From NCBI GenBank assembly GCA_015499985.1, contig JAAAUF010001004.1, forward strand, positions 1 through 14,466: 14,466 nt of DNA. Direction: 5' to 3'. Each line of letters opens with the position of its first letter. The stretch's first letter is position 1. Below are positions 1-9,214 of the stretch, one piece after another. Below the pieces are notes generated by a model. The model was not told where the DNA came from. It ran no database searches and was given only the letters and a program-made list of their open reading frames with translations. The stretch is from Haplosporangium gracile (Eukaryota; Mortierellomycota; Mortierellomycetes; Mortierellales; Mortierellaceae). A program made the translations under genes and the position numbers.

Positions 1-670
1 AAACGTTGCCAAAAAGGTGCCAATCTGTTGCCCACCCCGCAAAATTATTTGTTGCTCTCGACATAGTTGCGCGCTTCCCTTTGTTTCCTTGCTCGTTCTC
101 TTTCCCTTTCTCTAGCCCTTACCATCACCGACATTGTTGCCTTATGTATCGAGCCCTGTATCTATGAACTCCGCGTGTTCTTTGGTCCCTTTCTTTTTCG
201 CATTCTCTTTCTCCTACTCGTACATCGTCCGTGATAACAGCATATCCATTACAGACATGGTTGCCTCATGTCAAGATGAGATTAATGAGCGAGCCAGCAA
301 GAAGAGCAGGTCGTCCAGGAGTGGCTATAGCTCTGCACATATGGCTAGTGGCCCAAATCCACGGGAATAGTAGATATATATAGTAGCATGGTAGCCGTGG
401 AGGGGAAGAAAATGAACAAAGAAAAAGGAGATGGCTGAGAAGAGGGGAAACTTCCCCTGATCTATGATGTTCCTGATGCACATGCACGAGGCAAGTAGCA
501 AAAGTTCGATGCTCTACAGATAGATGATGCCGCGGCGCAGGTGGAGGAAGGATAATGGGCAACAGAGTCATGGGCGACGTTTAAGATTTTAGGGCGGGCA
601 CCGGATTAGAGCAAAATTGTGGGCAACGAAAATACTTTAATATGGGCAACAAATAAGTGGGCAACGAATA
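1..670. repeat. Candidate non-autonomous TIR element or remnant, left end off-window
   Basis: The left edge carries GTTGCC-type motifs: AAACGTTGCC at 1-10, TCTGTTGCCCA at 24-34 and TTATTTGTTGC at 45-55. The right part carries their reverse complements: TGGGCAACAGA at 556-566 (11/11), GGCGACGTTT at 573-582 (9/10) and GCAACAAATAA at 646-656 (11/11). The first two blocks are collinear as an inverted repeat. The third is out of order, as expected if one motif recurs several times in each arm. The interior of about 500 bp has no convincing gene. Two open frames overlap in it: one at 266-571 on the minus strand, and a short + frame from ATG 257 to TAG 370 (37 aa) that I do not recognise. Sub-terminal repeated motifs in opposite orientation at two ends are typical of MITE-like DNA transposons. 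No target-site duplication can be defined because the left end lies outside the window. It could instead be a motif-rich upstream region of the next gene. Confidence 0.42.
556..665 (+). repeat. Cluster of TGGGCAAC motifs
   Basis: TGGGCAAC occurs exactly at 556-563, 620-627, 643-650 and 658-665. A one-base variant, TGGGCGAC, lies at 571-578 and a weaker GGGCACC at 596-602. Four perfect 8-mers in 110 bp is far above chance. Spacing is irregular (64, 23 and 15 bp between perfect copies), so this is not a simple tandem repeat. It fits transposase-binding sub-terminal repeats or a cluster of transcription-factor sites about 450-555 bp upstream of the START gene. Confidence 0.75.
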
Positions 671-888
671 GATATGTCCCTGGTGGAGTGCTCTTCTGCT
701 GCATCGTGTTCAAGATCTCCGTACTTGTTCGCTCACCTCTTTTTTTTTCTTTTTGTCCGTGTGCACTCACGGCCTATCTCCTTTTTTTTTATTTTTGTTG
801 CGTTTTCGCAGATAGCTATGTAATTCTTTGTTTTTGTGCTGGCGTGTGTCAGTCTGACGACCGCGATATCAAAGAACACATGAACATG

Positions 889-1110
889 CAGGTGAACGTG
901 AGTGAGAGCGGGAACAAAAAAATAGCCAGGCCTCGATCAGAAGTCACGATAAATAGGAGGCGAAAGCAATTCTTTCTTTTCACTCTTAACTCTTTATTGC
1001 TATCGATCCATTTCCCCTCTCCGCTCATCCAATTGGTCCCTTGATTTCATTTGCCTGTCACCACAGTCAACAACTACTCACACAACACAAAAACAACAGC
1101 TATAACACAA
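889..1110 (+). promoter_or_regulatory. Promoter and leader of the START-domain gene
   Basis: The last upstream ATG is at 886-888, so 889-1110 is free of ATG in every frame, as expected of a scanned 5' leader plus core promoter. A palindromic CCAATTGG (1029-1036) contains a CCAAT box 75-82 bp upstream of the start codon. An A/T-rich stretch with GATAAATAGG lies around 948-957. A CT-rich tract (970-1025) is followed by an A/C-rich stretch (1075-1110) directly before the ATG, a common fungal leader pattern. The transcription start is not determined. The stretch from 671 to 888 is T-rich and holds nothing I can name. Confidence 0.45.
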
Positions 1111-2073
1111 ATGTTCACCGAAACTCAAGTCAGTCAAGCCCTAGAGGAACTCAAGACCCCCGATGTGTCGAACTGGGAGGTCTTTGCCGAGGTAGCCAAC
1201 TTTCGAGTCTTTCGCCGATCGGTTACCGGCAGCGCCCTGAAGGAATACAAGGTCCTCGGATCATACCCAGACCTGCCAGTCCGCTACCTTTTGCGAGCTT
1301 ACACCGATCTGGACTTGCGCAAGATCTGGGACAAGAATATGTCAAGCTGGCAACCCCTCGACAACGATCGTCTCCACTTTGTCGCCAAATTCCCCTGGCC
1401 TTTGTCTCCTCGGGACTATGTGTACGAGTTGAGGGTCCAAAAGTTTGAAAATGGGGTTGTCTGTATTAATGGCAAGAGTGTGGTGGATGACAAGATGCCA
1501 GAGAAATCCGGAGTGGTGCGGGTGGACGAGTTCCGACAGGATGTTATTATCCAGCCCACGGAGGATGGCAAGGGATGTAACATTTGGTTTGGGTACTTTG
1601 ATAATCCCAAGGTAAAAATGTTGTTGCGCTGACTGTTGATGTATTTTTTAGAGGGGAGGGGGGTTTGCACTGTCGAATTCTTTGAATGAGAGGGCGCATG
1701 CATGAGAAATGTCAAGCTGATCACTGCTGCTGCTGTTGCTGCATTATGTCTTAATATACGTCTCTTTGTAGGGAAACATCCCAACAAGCATTATCAATTG
1801 GGCAGCCAAATCCGGTGTTCCTGGTGAGCCCCTTCTCTGTATTTTTTATTTCTAATCCTTGATGTTGGGGTTCAGGACGAGAGAGTGAGAGCTGGATCCA
1901 TGTCTAACAACCAATTGCTCTTTGTTCTTACTTGTGTTTTCCATTTGACTCTCCTAGCATTTTTGAATTCACTCCGGGATTGCGGTCGCAAGTTGATGTC
2001 GAAGGATGCTGAAGACAACGAGAAATCGCAGCCCTTGTCGGCCAGCGAGACCCCCATTGCTGTCAAATCGTAG
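1111..2073 (+). CDS. START-domain lipid-transfer protein, PC-TP/StARD2-like
   Basis: Three exons: 1111-1611, 1772-1823 and 1958-2073, joined to 669 nt encoding 222 aa. The introns are 160 nt (donor GTAAAA, acceptor TTTGTAG) and 134 nt (donor GTGAGC, acceptor CTCCTAG). Nearly the whole protein is one START domain, the size of human phosphatidylcholine-transfer protein (214 aa). Family signatures are KFPWPLSPRDYVY (residues 93-105), EKSGVVRV (131-138), YFDNPK (162-167, across intron 1) and NWAAKSGVPAFL (176-187, across intron 2). The last block ends in the C-terminal helix that closes the lipid pocket. The family binds one lipid, typically phosphatidylcholine, in a hydrophobic cavity and carries it between membranes. 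No signal peptide, membrane segment or second domain (such as PH) is visible, so it is probably soluble and cytosolic. About 30 hydrophilic residues follow the domain. ATG 1111 is chosen because the domain begins within 25 residues and the in-frame upstream sequence has no ATG. The family call is firm; the lipid specificity is inferred. Confidence 0.92.
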
Positions 2074-2173
2074 AAAGCGTTTCTCCTTAATGTTCTTCCC
2101 TTTTATTTGATATCCTTGTTATAGACATTACCTTCTTCTTGCTTTCATCCTTTGCGCCCTTGTCAGAAAGAAG

Positions 2174-2179
2174 AATAAA
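2174..2179 (+). terminator. Poly(A) signal AATAAA of the START gene
   Basis: An exact AATAAA lies 101 nt after the TAG stop, following a T-rich stretch (2075-2150). Position and context match the signals behind the other two genes in the window. Cleavage would be expected some 10-30 nt further on. Confidence 0.55.
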
Positions 2180-2311
2180 GAAGAAGTAGTAGTGATAATA
2201 GCTGATGAAAGTGATGTTGCCTGTCTGTTGCCACCAAATCGCGTCCTTTGAGATGTGAGATTTCGAAAAACAACAACAAAAAAATAGTCACTCCAGCGCA
2301 TTTTTAATATG

Positions 2312-2591
2312 CCGTTATTGTCAGTGTTGTTTTTCACTCCTTGCCCTTCTTTCCTCTCCCCCACGTCCACCTTCCCTTCACTTTTTTTGCTCCATCCATC
2401 CCCTGCTTGCTTGCTGGCTGGCTTCTCTCTTTTTTTTAGCCTCACTTTTTTTGTTCAGTCTTTCCAATAACAGCTCACTTGCACATCATTACCGCCCACC
2501 ACTCAAGCGACTCACACCACATCACAAAACAACATAATAACAACAAACAGCCAGGAGCGCGACATCACATATACATATATACAGCTGAAGA
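2312..2591 (+). promoter_or_regulatory. Promoter and leader of the Rad21 gene
   Basis: The gap between the START stop and the Rad21 start is 518 bp and contains no supportable gene. The last upstream ATG is at 2309-2311, leaving 280 ATG-free nt. The order is a strong pyrimidine tract (about 2335-2465) and then an A/C-rich leader (2466-2591) into AAGAATG. Cohesin kleisin genes in yeast are cell-cycle regulated through MCB (ACGCGT) sites. No exact ACGCGT is present here; the nearest is TCGCGT at 2240-2245, further upstream. No clear TATA box is seen near the expected position. Confidence 0.4.
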
Positions 2592-4961
2592 ATGTTCTAC
2601 TCCGAGGCCATCCTCTCCAAGAAGGGCCCTCTCGCCAAGGTCTGGCTCGCCGCCCATTGGGAGCGCAAGCTGTCCAAGAATCAGTTCTTGCAAACCAACC
2701 TCAACAACTCTGTTGGTAATTAACAAACAAATAACAAAAACTTCCCTGCACGCCTCCATCTTCCACACCGTTATTTATGCATTCAACAGGAATAGAATTC
2801 TCGACTTGCGCGTACTCTGCTTTTAAAAGGACAGGGCAGCGAACAATGTACCAACACGCGAGTGCTTGTGTTGTGAATGAGAGTCCTTTTTGCAAATAGA
2901 GTGTTTGTTTATATTTTCCTTGACACTGAGTTCAGCGTGGGATAGATATATGCTACCACAGGGACAGGGACCCACACAGTTGACGCCGCCGTCACTTTTT
3001 ACCTCCGCCGCATTTGATTTTTGCTGTCACCACACCTAACCAAAAAAACTATCAATCTAAATAATCACAAACTAGACGCCATCATGGGTGTAGACCAGGC
3101 CCCCATGGCCCTCCGTCTGTCCGGTCAGCTCTTGCTCGGTGTCGCCAGAATTTACTCTCGAAAGACCAAATATCTGTTGGAGGACTGCAACGAGGCTCTT
3201 GTGAAGATCAAGGTCGCCTTCAGGTCCGATGCCAATAACAAGGGCGACAACAACCTTTTGATGCTCGATGGAGACATGGGTGACCTCCCAGGCAATCGCT
3301 CCAGGGCCGCCTTCAACGCCATCACTGTCCCCGACACCATGACCGAGTTTGACCTTTTAATGCCTGCTCAGACAATCGACATTGACGCCTGGGGCCTCAA
3401 TCCCAAACTCAACCACTCAATTCGCGCACAGGATAACAATCTGATGGGGGACGGCAACGAGGACGACCTCTTCGCGGCTGGTGGGACTAACTATGGTCTG
3501 GATAATGGACGTCGTCATCTTGGATTGGACATTGAGATTGGAAGGAACTCGATGAACCGCATTGGAGGAGGAGGATACAGCACAATGGACTTCGATTTGG
3601 GAGGAGACGATGATGCGCTGGATCTAGACATGTTTGGAGACGAGGTCGACTTTGATTTTATGAAGCGCCCTCACCGCCGGGATGATTTAGAGATTGAGGT
3701 AGGTCGTCGTGAGGCTACGCGTCGTTCGCTCAGTGTGGATCCTTTTGCTATGATGGCGGAAGGAGGCAAGGAGACTATGCGTCTCGGTTCGGAGGAGCGT
3801 GCTGGTAGTGTCGCACGATCGGTGGAGGACCAACCTATTTTCCAAGAAGGAATTGCTCCTCAAGGCAGGGAGCGCCAACTTTCTGATTTTGGTGACGCCT
3901 TTGATGCCGAGGGAGCACCCGCCGGAGAAGCTCGGGAGAGACAGTCCACCATCAAGAAGCGTAAGTTGATGGTCGATCACGAGACTGAGGTTGCTCAGGA
4001 AATGTTGCTTGGAGCCAACGGAGATCTTGTTGCAGAGGGTCTCTTGATGGAGCACGAGATGTTGCCTCGCTCACGCAAGATGCTGAGACTTCAACAGATC
4101 GAGCAAGATATGGCGCACGGTGGATTGGCAGGATATTTGCTCGACTGCTCTGCTGGACCCCGCATCATGGGAGGATCAATGGTTCCCGAGTTGGCAAGCA
4201 TGTTCTCTCGTCGTCTCCAGATTGACCAGCCAGCATCCGTTGCCGCTGCCGAGGCACCTCATTGGCAGGAAGATAATGTTGACGCGTGGGTGGATGAGAT
4301 TCGGCCCAACGAGCCCGAGTTCGGAATGCACCAGATGACACCCCCGCCAGCACCAGCAGGAGACTTGTTCGAGGGCTTCCAGTTGGACTCTCCCCAGAAG
4401 GATACCACCAACGCTCACGTCGACGAGAACGATGATACTGAGAACTTTGCGGCCACTTTAACTGCAACCGCCAAGGGCAAGGGCAGGAGTACCTTGTTCC
4501 AGGATCAGGATGAGAGCAGCGGACCTGCTGTCACCACCAAGGAGCTTCACGGAACTGTCTTTTCAACCTCCGCTATCCAGACCATGCGTCTTGTCCAGCA
4601 AGGAATCGAGTCCAAGAAGGATGGTACTGAAGTTGAGGCTCCCCAGCGCGCTACTCGTACCTCCAGCATGGCCACTGCCAGCTCTACAGCGAACAAGGAT
4701 AATAACACTCGTGTCAAGTTTTCTGAGCTCTTGGCAGGATCTACTCCCACTCAGCAGAGGCGGACTCGCACGAATGCAGCCAAGCTGTTCTTTGAGCTGT
4801 TGGTGTTGTCGACCAAAGATGTTATCAAGGTCAAGCAGGAGGAGAGCTTTGGAGACATTTCAGTCGGAGGTAGTCCGTTGCTGGATACGTTGATTGAGGC
4901 CGACACCAACACTGCAGAAGAGGTTGTCATTGCTGCTCAGGAGGTCGAGGTTTCTGCATGA
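2592..4961 (+). CDS. rad21: Cohesin subunit Rad21/Scc1 (alpha-kleisin)
   Basis: Two exons, 2592-2715 and 3076-4961, encode 669 aa. The 360-nt intron splits an Asp codon (G|AC). Residues 1-91 are the Rad21/Rec8 N-terminal domain, opening [20 protein letters not shown] and containing [16 protein letters not shown] and [10 protein letters not shown]; in the family this binds the Smc3 coiled-coil neck. Residues about 589-640 are the C-terminal winged helix ([20 protein letters not shown]), which binds the Smc1 head. The disordered, acidic middle has two separase consensus sites, DIEIGR (193-198) and EIEVGR (247-252), each followed by N or R. KKRKLMVD (335-342) matches the conserved KRKL-VD block of mitotic Rad21 and may act as a nuclear signal. 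A SCC3-binding segment is expected nearby. Cleavage after R198/R252 at anaphase would open the cohesin ring. The separase sites and the KRKL block favour mitotic Rad21/Scc1 over meiotic Rec8. The protein ends in a short acidic tail after the winged helix. The N-terminal exon is certain from homology, so the downstream ATG at 3084 is not the start. Confidence 0.95.
2716..3075 (+). other. Intron of rad21
   Basis: Donor GTAATT at 2716 and acceptor ACTAG ending at 3075. A consensus fungal branch site, CTAAC, lies at 3036-3040, about 35 nt before the acceptor. At 360 nt it is the longest intron in the window; the others are 134-308 nt. It sits at codon 42, inside the Smc3-binding domain. Splicing restores the family motif NLNNSVDAIMG. 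I see no gene or structured RNA in it. Confidence 0.9.
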
Positions 4962-5131
4962 ATGGACGATGACGAGTCATGTTCCCGGTGATTGCCTTTT
5001 AGATATCGACGACGTCTGTCTGTTCTCTTTTTTTCTTTTTTTTATTTTTCACTCATACCAAAGGCTTCGTCGCGTCATTACGTTTTCTTCTCATCCTTAT
5101 TAACTAGCGGGCCTATTCTTCTTTCTTTACC

Positions 5132-5137
5132 AATAAA
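5132..5137 (+). terminator. Poly(A) signal AATAAA of rad21
   Basis: An exact AATAAA lies 171 nt after the stop codon, behind a long T-rich 3' UTR (5020-5060). The (TC)21 microsatellite begins about 60 nt downstream and could serve as a U/pyrimidine-rich downstream element. Confidence 0.5.
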
Positions 5138-5192
5138 TCGAAAACAATTGACCATTGCTCGTCAAGGACGGACTGATTGCCAGATCGCGCTG

Positions 5193-5197
<5 letters not shown>

Positions 5198-5239
<42 letters not shown>
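5198..5239 (+). repeat. (TC)21 dinucleotide microsatellite
   Basis: A perfect 42-bp TC repeat lies just past the rad21 poly(A) signal. Such a pure polypurine/polypyrimidine run is length-variable between strains and can adopt triplex (H-DNA) structure. It causes spurious Ser/Leu open frames on the + strand. Confidence 0.97.
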
Positions 5240-5241
<2 letters not shown>

Positions 5242-5750
5242 TTATCAATCAAAGCAAAACGCGGCACGATCGTTGGATATTATTTTGGCGTTCTCTCTCC
5301 TCCTTTATTGACCGTTGCATAATCTGACTAATGATGTTCCTTCGGAGACTCAAGCGAGAAGCGACGACACCAGAAAAAGGACTTGTCCTTCCTAATCCGA
5401 GGATAAAGGCTCTCGCATTGCCGACATGAGATGTTTGTCAAGGAGAGGAGGCCTGACTGCCTTTGTGCTTCAATTCACTTTTTCATACTGTTTTTCCCTT
5501 CGCGCGTGCAGTTTGTATTTTGATCAGCATAATTTGCCGTTTTTGGTATTTACATGGATCTCGCGTCTTGAGTAGTGAATAGAAAGAGAAGAAAAGCTGT
5601 GTTATGATGAGATTTAAAGCCGGAGAACACAAGCGGCACAAGAACAAACCAATGGATGGAGTTGAAGGAAAGAGGACCACAAAACCAAACAGGAACGAAA
5701 CCGGGGACTGAGCAGTAGCGAGAGTAGTTGAGCAAAGTGCATTTAAGCGG

Positions 5751-5797
5751 TAGGCATAAGGTTATGCCTATATGGCTTGATAGGCAGCTGTCTGCCT
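5751..5797. repeat. Two adjacent small inverted repeats sharing AGGC/GCCT arms
   Basis: TAGGCATAA (5751-5759) and TTATGCCTA (5762-5770) form a perfect 9-bp inverted repeat around GG. Eleven bases later AGGCAG (5782-5787) and CTGCCT (5792-5797) form a 6-bp inverted repeat around a 4-base loop. Both could be dyad protein-binding sites or small RNA hairpins. They lie in the spacer, roughly 800 bp beyond the rad21 stop. Confidence 0.6.
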
Positions 5798-8759
5798 CAG
5801 CTTTCCATTGGGATTGGTTCGGAGGCGTACATAGCAAAAAAAAAAGTAGAGATGCGAGATGATGAAGCAAGAAAAACAAGGGAAGCGTCGCAGAGCGGAG
5901 ATCAAAACACGTCAAAAAGGAAGACAAAGGAGAGAGACGATAGGACCCTTGCACATTCGTATCCTACTACTTTATCTTGATCGTATGTTCAATGTATAGA
6001 CGCCATAGGACTCAGAGACAAAACGCATAGCTCTGATCGGGAGAACGAGACGAGACAAGAGAGGAGGAGTGAGTGGTTAGATAGAGCGAGAGGTCGGGTA
6101 GAGCGAGGGGAGGGGAGGAAGGGGTTTCCCCAAGAGAGGAAGGACAACGGACAAAATAAAGAGAAGGGCAGGGAGGAAGGAGTAAGAAAGAGAGAAGCAA
6201 CAATGTTGCTGCAGGATTGTAAGAAAAAACAACAGCATCATTTCAAATTGACAGCTACAAACACGGAGGGATCTGATTTCAAGTCTTCCGCTTCGTCTTC
6301 TTGCTCTCCTCCTCTCACCTTCCCCTGAGCACTAGCTCCAATATCGCAAACACTCCCAGGATGACCCCGCTCCTCCCCTCCTCCTTTCCGATTTCTCTCC
6401 TTTCACGAAGGGAAAGCCAGCAGCATTAGGCATTAGGCACGATCAGAAGTATCCTCAGTGCTACCGAGAGACTTGGACTAGGGTAGTCCGTTATATTACT
6501 GTCCTTGTAGGCGATTCACCATTTTGTTTGTCAGGGCCGGTGCAAAGAGAATAATCCCTGTCGGCGCTGCCGGGAAGTAAAAATGGAAGAATCGAAAGAC
6601 AAATTGTAAGTAGAATGAGAATTGAAGGGAATCGAAAGGCCTTCTTTTCTTTGAACCATCGCCCCAAAAATAGGGACCATTTCCACTACCAACAAGCTCT
6701 TCTAAAGTGCTAGAGTGGACTTCCTGCTATTGTTTGTTTGCACTTTGTGGCGATACGATATCGTTTTATTGTTGTTCTCCGCCTTCATATTGTTCAAGTA
6801 TAGCTCATTTCTTTTTTTCAAGTTACAAGGAAAGGTAACAAGTAGAGCGGAGCGAGCTGAGAAGGAAGGCTACTCGGTCTTACTTCATCTTAAAAAACGA
6901 GTCTTCTTTTAGCCAGCTCGTCCTACAAGACTCTCTTGTACCAGTATAAAATCTAGCGCGCGTTGTTTGTACGTCCTACCATTGACGTATTTCATGACCA
7001 TTTACACTTTGTTAATGGCAAGAAAGGGTTGACAAAAAGAGGGAAGGAAAATAGAGGGAAAGAGAGGGAAAGAGAGGAGAGTAAGATGAGCGAAGAAACA
7101 GTGAGGGGGGAGGACAGTCTTTGTTGTCTTCATTTTGGACAATGACCCCAAAGGCAATGCTCATATGCATATAATTTATCTTTATCGTTTAGTCGCGTGC
7201 ATGTAGAGGTCGCTCATGAGACCACCCACCGTTCATTTTTTTGGCAAGGGCGATCCATAATGGACTTTTCGACCTTATTCTTTCCTCTTTTTCTCTTTCC
7301 CTCTTCCTCCCCCTCTCTTCCGTCTGTTGTCCCCTCGGTTTTTCCGCTCACGCTTCAGAAACCGGTGGCGGTTTATTTTGTGCTTGGATGGCTCAACACA
7401 GGCCAAATCAAGGCGTTACTGTGTGTGGCTTCCCACTCTATTGACATGCATGCCCAGAAGAGAGGACATGCCTTGTTGAGAAGCAAAATTACATTTCATT
7501 TTCATCTTTTCCCCCTTCCCCTTTCCTTCCTCTCCACATAGATGCCATCACCATTTGTTGTTGCTCACTCAATTCATGGAGTCGAATTATTGTTTGGGAT
7601 AATCACCCGAGACGAAAGAACTGATCCTCAGTGCTCAGACATTTAGGAACGCCTCGCCATTGGTTAGTGATTGACGCGGAAATTCAAATAATTCCAACGC
7701 GTCCCCCCCCTGGATCATTCCGCGCCCCCCTTTGCTTCACATACCCCTCTCAGCTGCGTATGCATGGGCACTCAAGCCCCAGATTGCTCAGCAAAGAGAG
7801 TATCTAGAATTCTTTTGCATTGGCTTATTTTTAGGATGAGAGAGTGAGACGAGAGTAAGAGAGAGAAGGTGTGTGTGGTATGAGAGTCTTTGTTGGAGAT
7901 AGAGGAGACAATACACAAAAAAGTCTGACGTTGTCAGCTGTGTGTCTGTACAACTACGATATTTTAGGTCGCTTGGACCGGGAGGTGTACCAATTTGTTT
8001 GTCTACTTCTCTCTTTCACTCTCTCTCTCCGCCTTTGCCTTGTACCTCCTCTCTGTGCCTTTTTTTCCTTTCTTTTGTAACTGACAAAGGAGTTGACTTT
8101 CTTCATTTTCCTCAATCCACTCCTCCCCCCTTTGACTTTTTGATGGTGATAGTCCCGATCACGTTTTAGACAATAGATCATTGTTGACAGAGATCTCAAC
8201 AAGGTATCCTTTCTTCGTTATGTCTGTCTACTCATGATATGAGGCGTAAGGACTGCCTGACTGGCTGACGGGATAAGTTGGCGTGAGATGGCAAAAGTCC
8301 ATCCGGGGCCATCATTTATTGTATTTTTTGTCTTTCATTCTTCCGGAACTCTTTTCTTTAGCTTACTCCTTACCTTTCCTTTGTCTCTGTCTTCTCTTTG
8401 TCTGTCTCTGCTCGTATCCAAAATTCAACTCTCCTGAATTCTGTCTTTATTCAATGTCCTTTTTACTATTTCTTTCGTTCTCACTCTCTCACTCTCTTAC
8501 TTATCTCTCGCTTGCACCCCCTTTCTCTTCCTTCCCTTCCCCCGTGTCTTTCGCTCTTGCATACGCGGTTACTTCCTGTACTCTTTTTTTCTTTCTGATG
8601 AATTGCCTTCCGCATTTTCTCTATGCATATTTTTAGGATAACGCCCTTTATTGTGTACAACGATATTCCGCCCCACGATGCGATGATGATGGTGAACAGT
8701 AGCCAGATTAATTGAACAGAAGGAACCTTGTATCTAATCGATATTATCCTCTTGTATCC

Positions 8760-8795
8760 GACTGATTGATTGACTGACTGACTGACTGATTGATT
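8760..8795 (+). repeat. GACT/GATT tetranucleotide microsatellite
   Basis: Nine consecutive 4-mers of GACT or GATT occupy 36 bp. Related CTGACTGG pieces occur nearby at about 8257-8264 and 8805-8813. This is an interrupted simple repeat with no evident coding role. Confidence 0.9.
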
Positions 8796-9214
8796 GGACG
8801 TATAACTGACTGGCCGATCCTTTCTTGGATACCTTTTTCTTATTTTTCTCTGCCTTTGTCGAAATCCCCTCCCTTTTGTTGAACGACGGACCCAATTTCG
8901 TTCATCCTTCCAAATCAGTCAAAGGCGGGCCTGCTCTATCCCTCTATACGAAGCGCGTTTTTTTTTGTTTTTCTTTATTAAGTTTTTTCTTTCACGGTCT
9001 ACGAGATTCATAAAAAATAGTAGGCCGGCAGTTTTTTTTTTAAAAAGTAAAAACGACACGGTAAAAGCAAAAGGTAGGAAAAGAATACCCGTTAAATAAC
9101 AACCAGCGAACAAAGAATAACGATTACCGAACTAAAGATGCGAGTGAAAATCAAGGGTGAAAAAGCATCTGAGCAAGAAACAAAAAGCGGCATGCATGGA
9201 TGTGACATGACATG

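Larger units (their letters stand above)
5240..9214. other. Gene-free spacer of alternating purine/pyrimidine asymmetry
   Basis: I find no supportable protein gene, tRNA or rRNA in this stretch of about 4 kb. Strand composition switches repeatedly. The + strand is purine-rich at about 5575-5720, 5835-6220, 6545-6640, 6830-7115 and 7840-7915. It is pyrimidine-rich at about 6270-6420, 7265-7545, 8000-8140 and 8330-8640. Open frames of 60-134 codons exist on both strands but consist of low-complexity Leu/Phe/Ser or Arg/Lys/Glu runs that follow the base bias, with no domain motif. Small landmarks are tandem GCATTAG at 6424-6439, an MCB-like ACGCGT at 7697-7702 in a C-rich patch, and an inverted CCAAT (ATTGG) near 7660. 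It could hold long upstream regulatory DNA for the transporter, a non-coding RNA gene or decayed transposon sequence; the sequence alone does not decide. Confidence 0.6.

Noticed and set aside
257..370. Possible 37-aa peptide with a Lys/Arg/Ser-rich stretch
   Set aside because: Short, overlapped by a frame on the other strand, and within the suspected repeat element. There is no family signature.
4510..4893. 127-codon frame overlapping the 3' part of rad21
   Set aside because: Shadow of the rad21 coding frame, whose winged-helix domain is unmistakable.
5604..5711. Possible C/D snoRNA (ATGATGA at 5604, CTGA at 5708)
   Set aside because: The box spacing is plausible, but no terminal stem flanks the boxes and no guide or internal boxes are evident.
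5550..5954. 134-codon open frame on the minus strand
   Set aside because: Leu/Phe/Ser-rich translation mirrors the purine-rich + strand. There is no domain motif, no intron signals and no leader-like context.
6107..6124. G-run group that might form a quadruplex
   Set aside because: Only three GGGG runs lie close together; the fourth tract is GG, so it falls short of the pattern.
6499..6726. 76-codon open frame on the minus strand containing FPAAPTGIILFAPALTN
   Set aside because: It looks slightly more protein-like than its surroundings, but its only ATG is near the 3' end. It has no flanking exon that I can join and matches no family I can name. It could be a decayed repeat fragment.
7197..7541. 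114-codon frame with a somewhat GC-richer middle
   Set aside because: Starts with GTG, begins and ends in low complexity, and shows no splice-linked continuation.
6451..7635. 12-bp exact repeat ATCCTCAGTGCT at 6451-6462 and 7624-7635
   Set aside because: Several 12-mer matches are expected by chance in a 14-kb window, and the flanks do not align.
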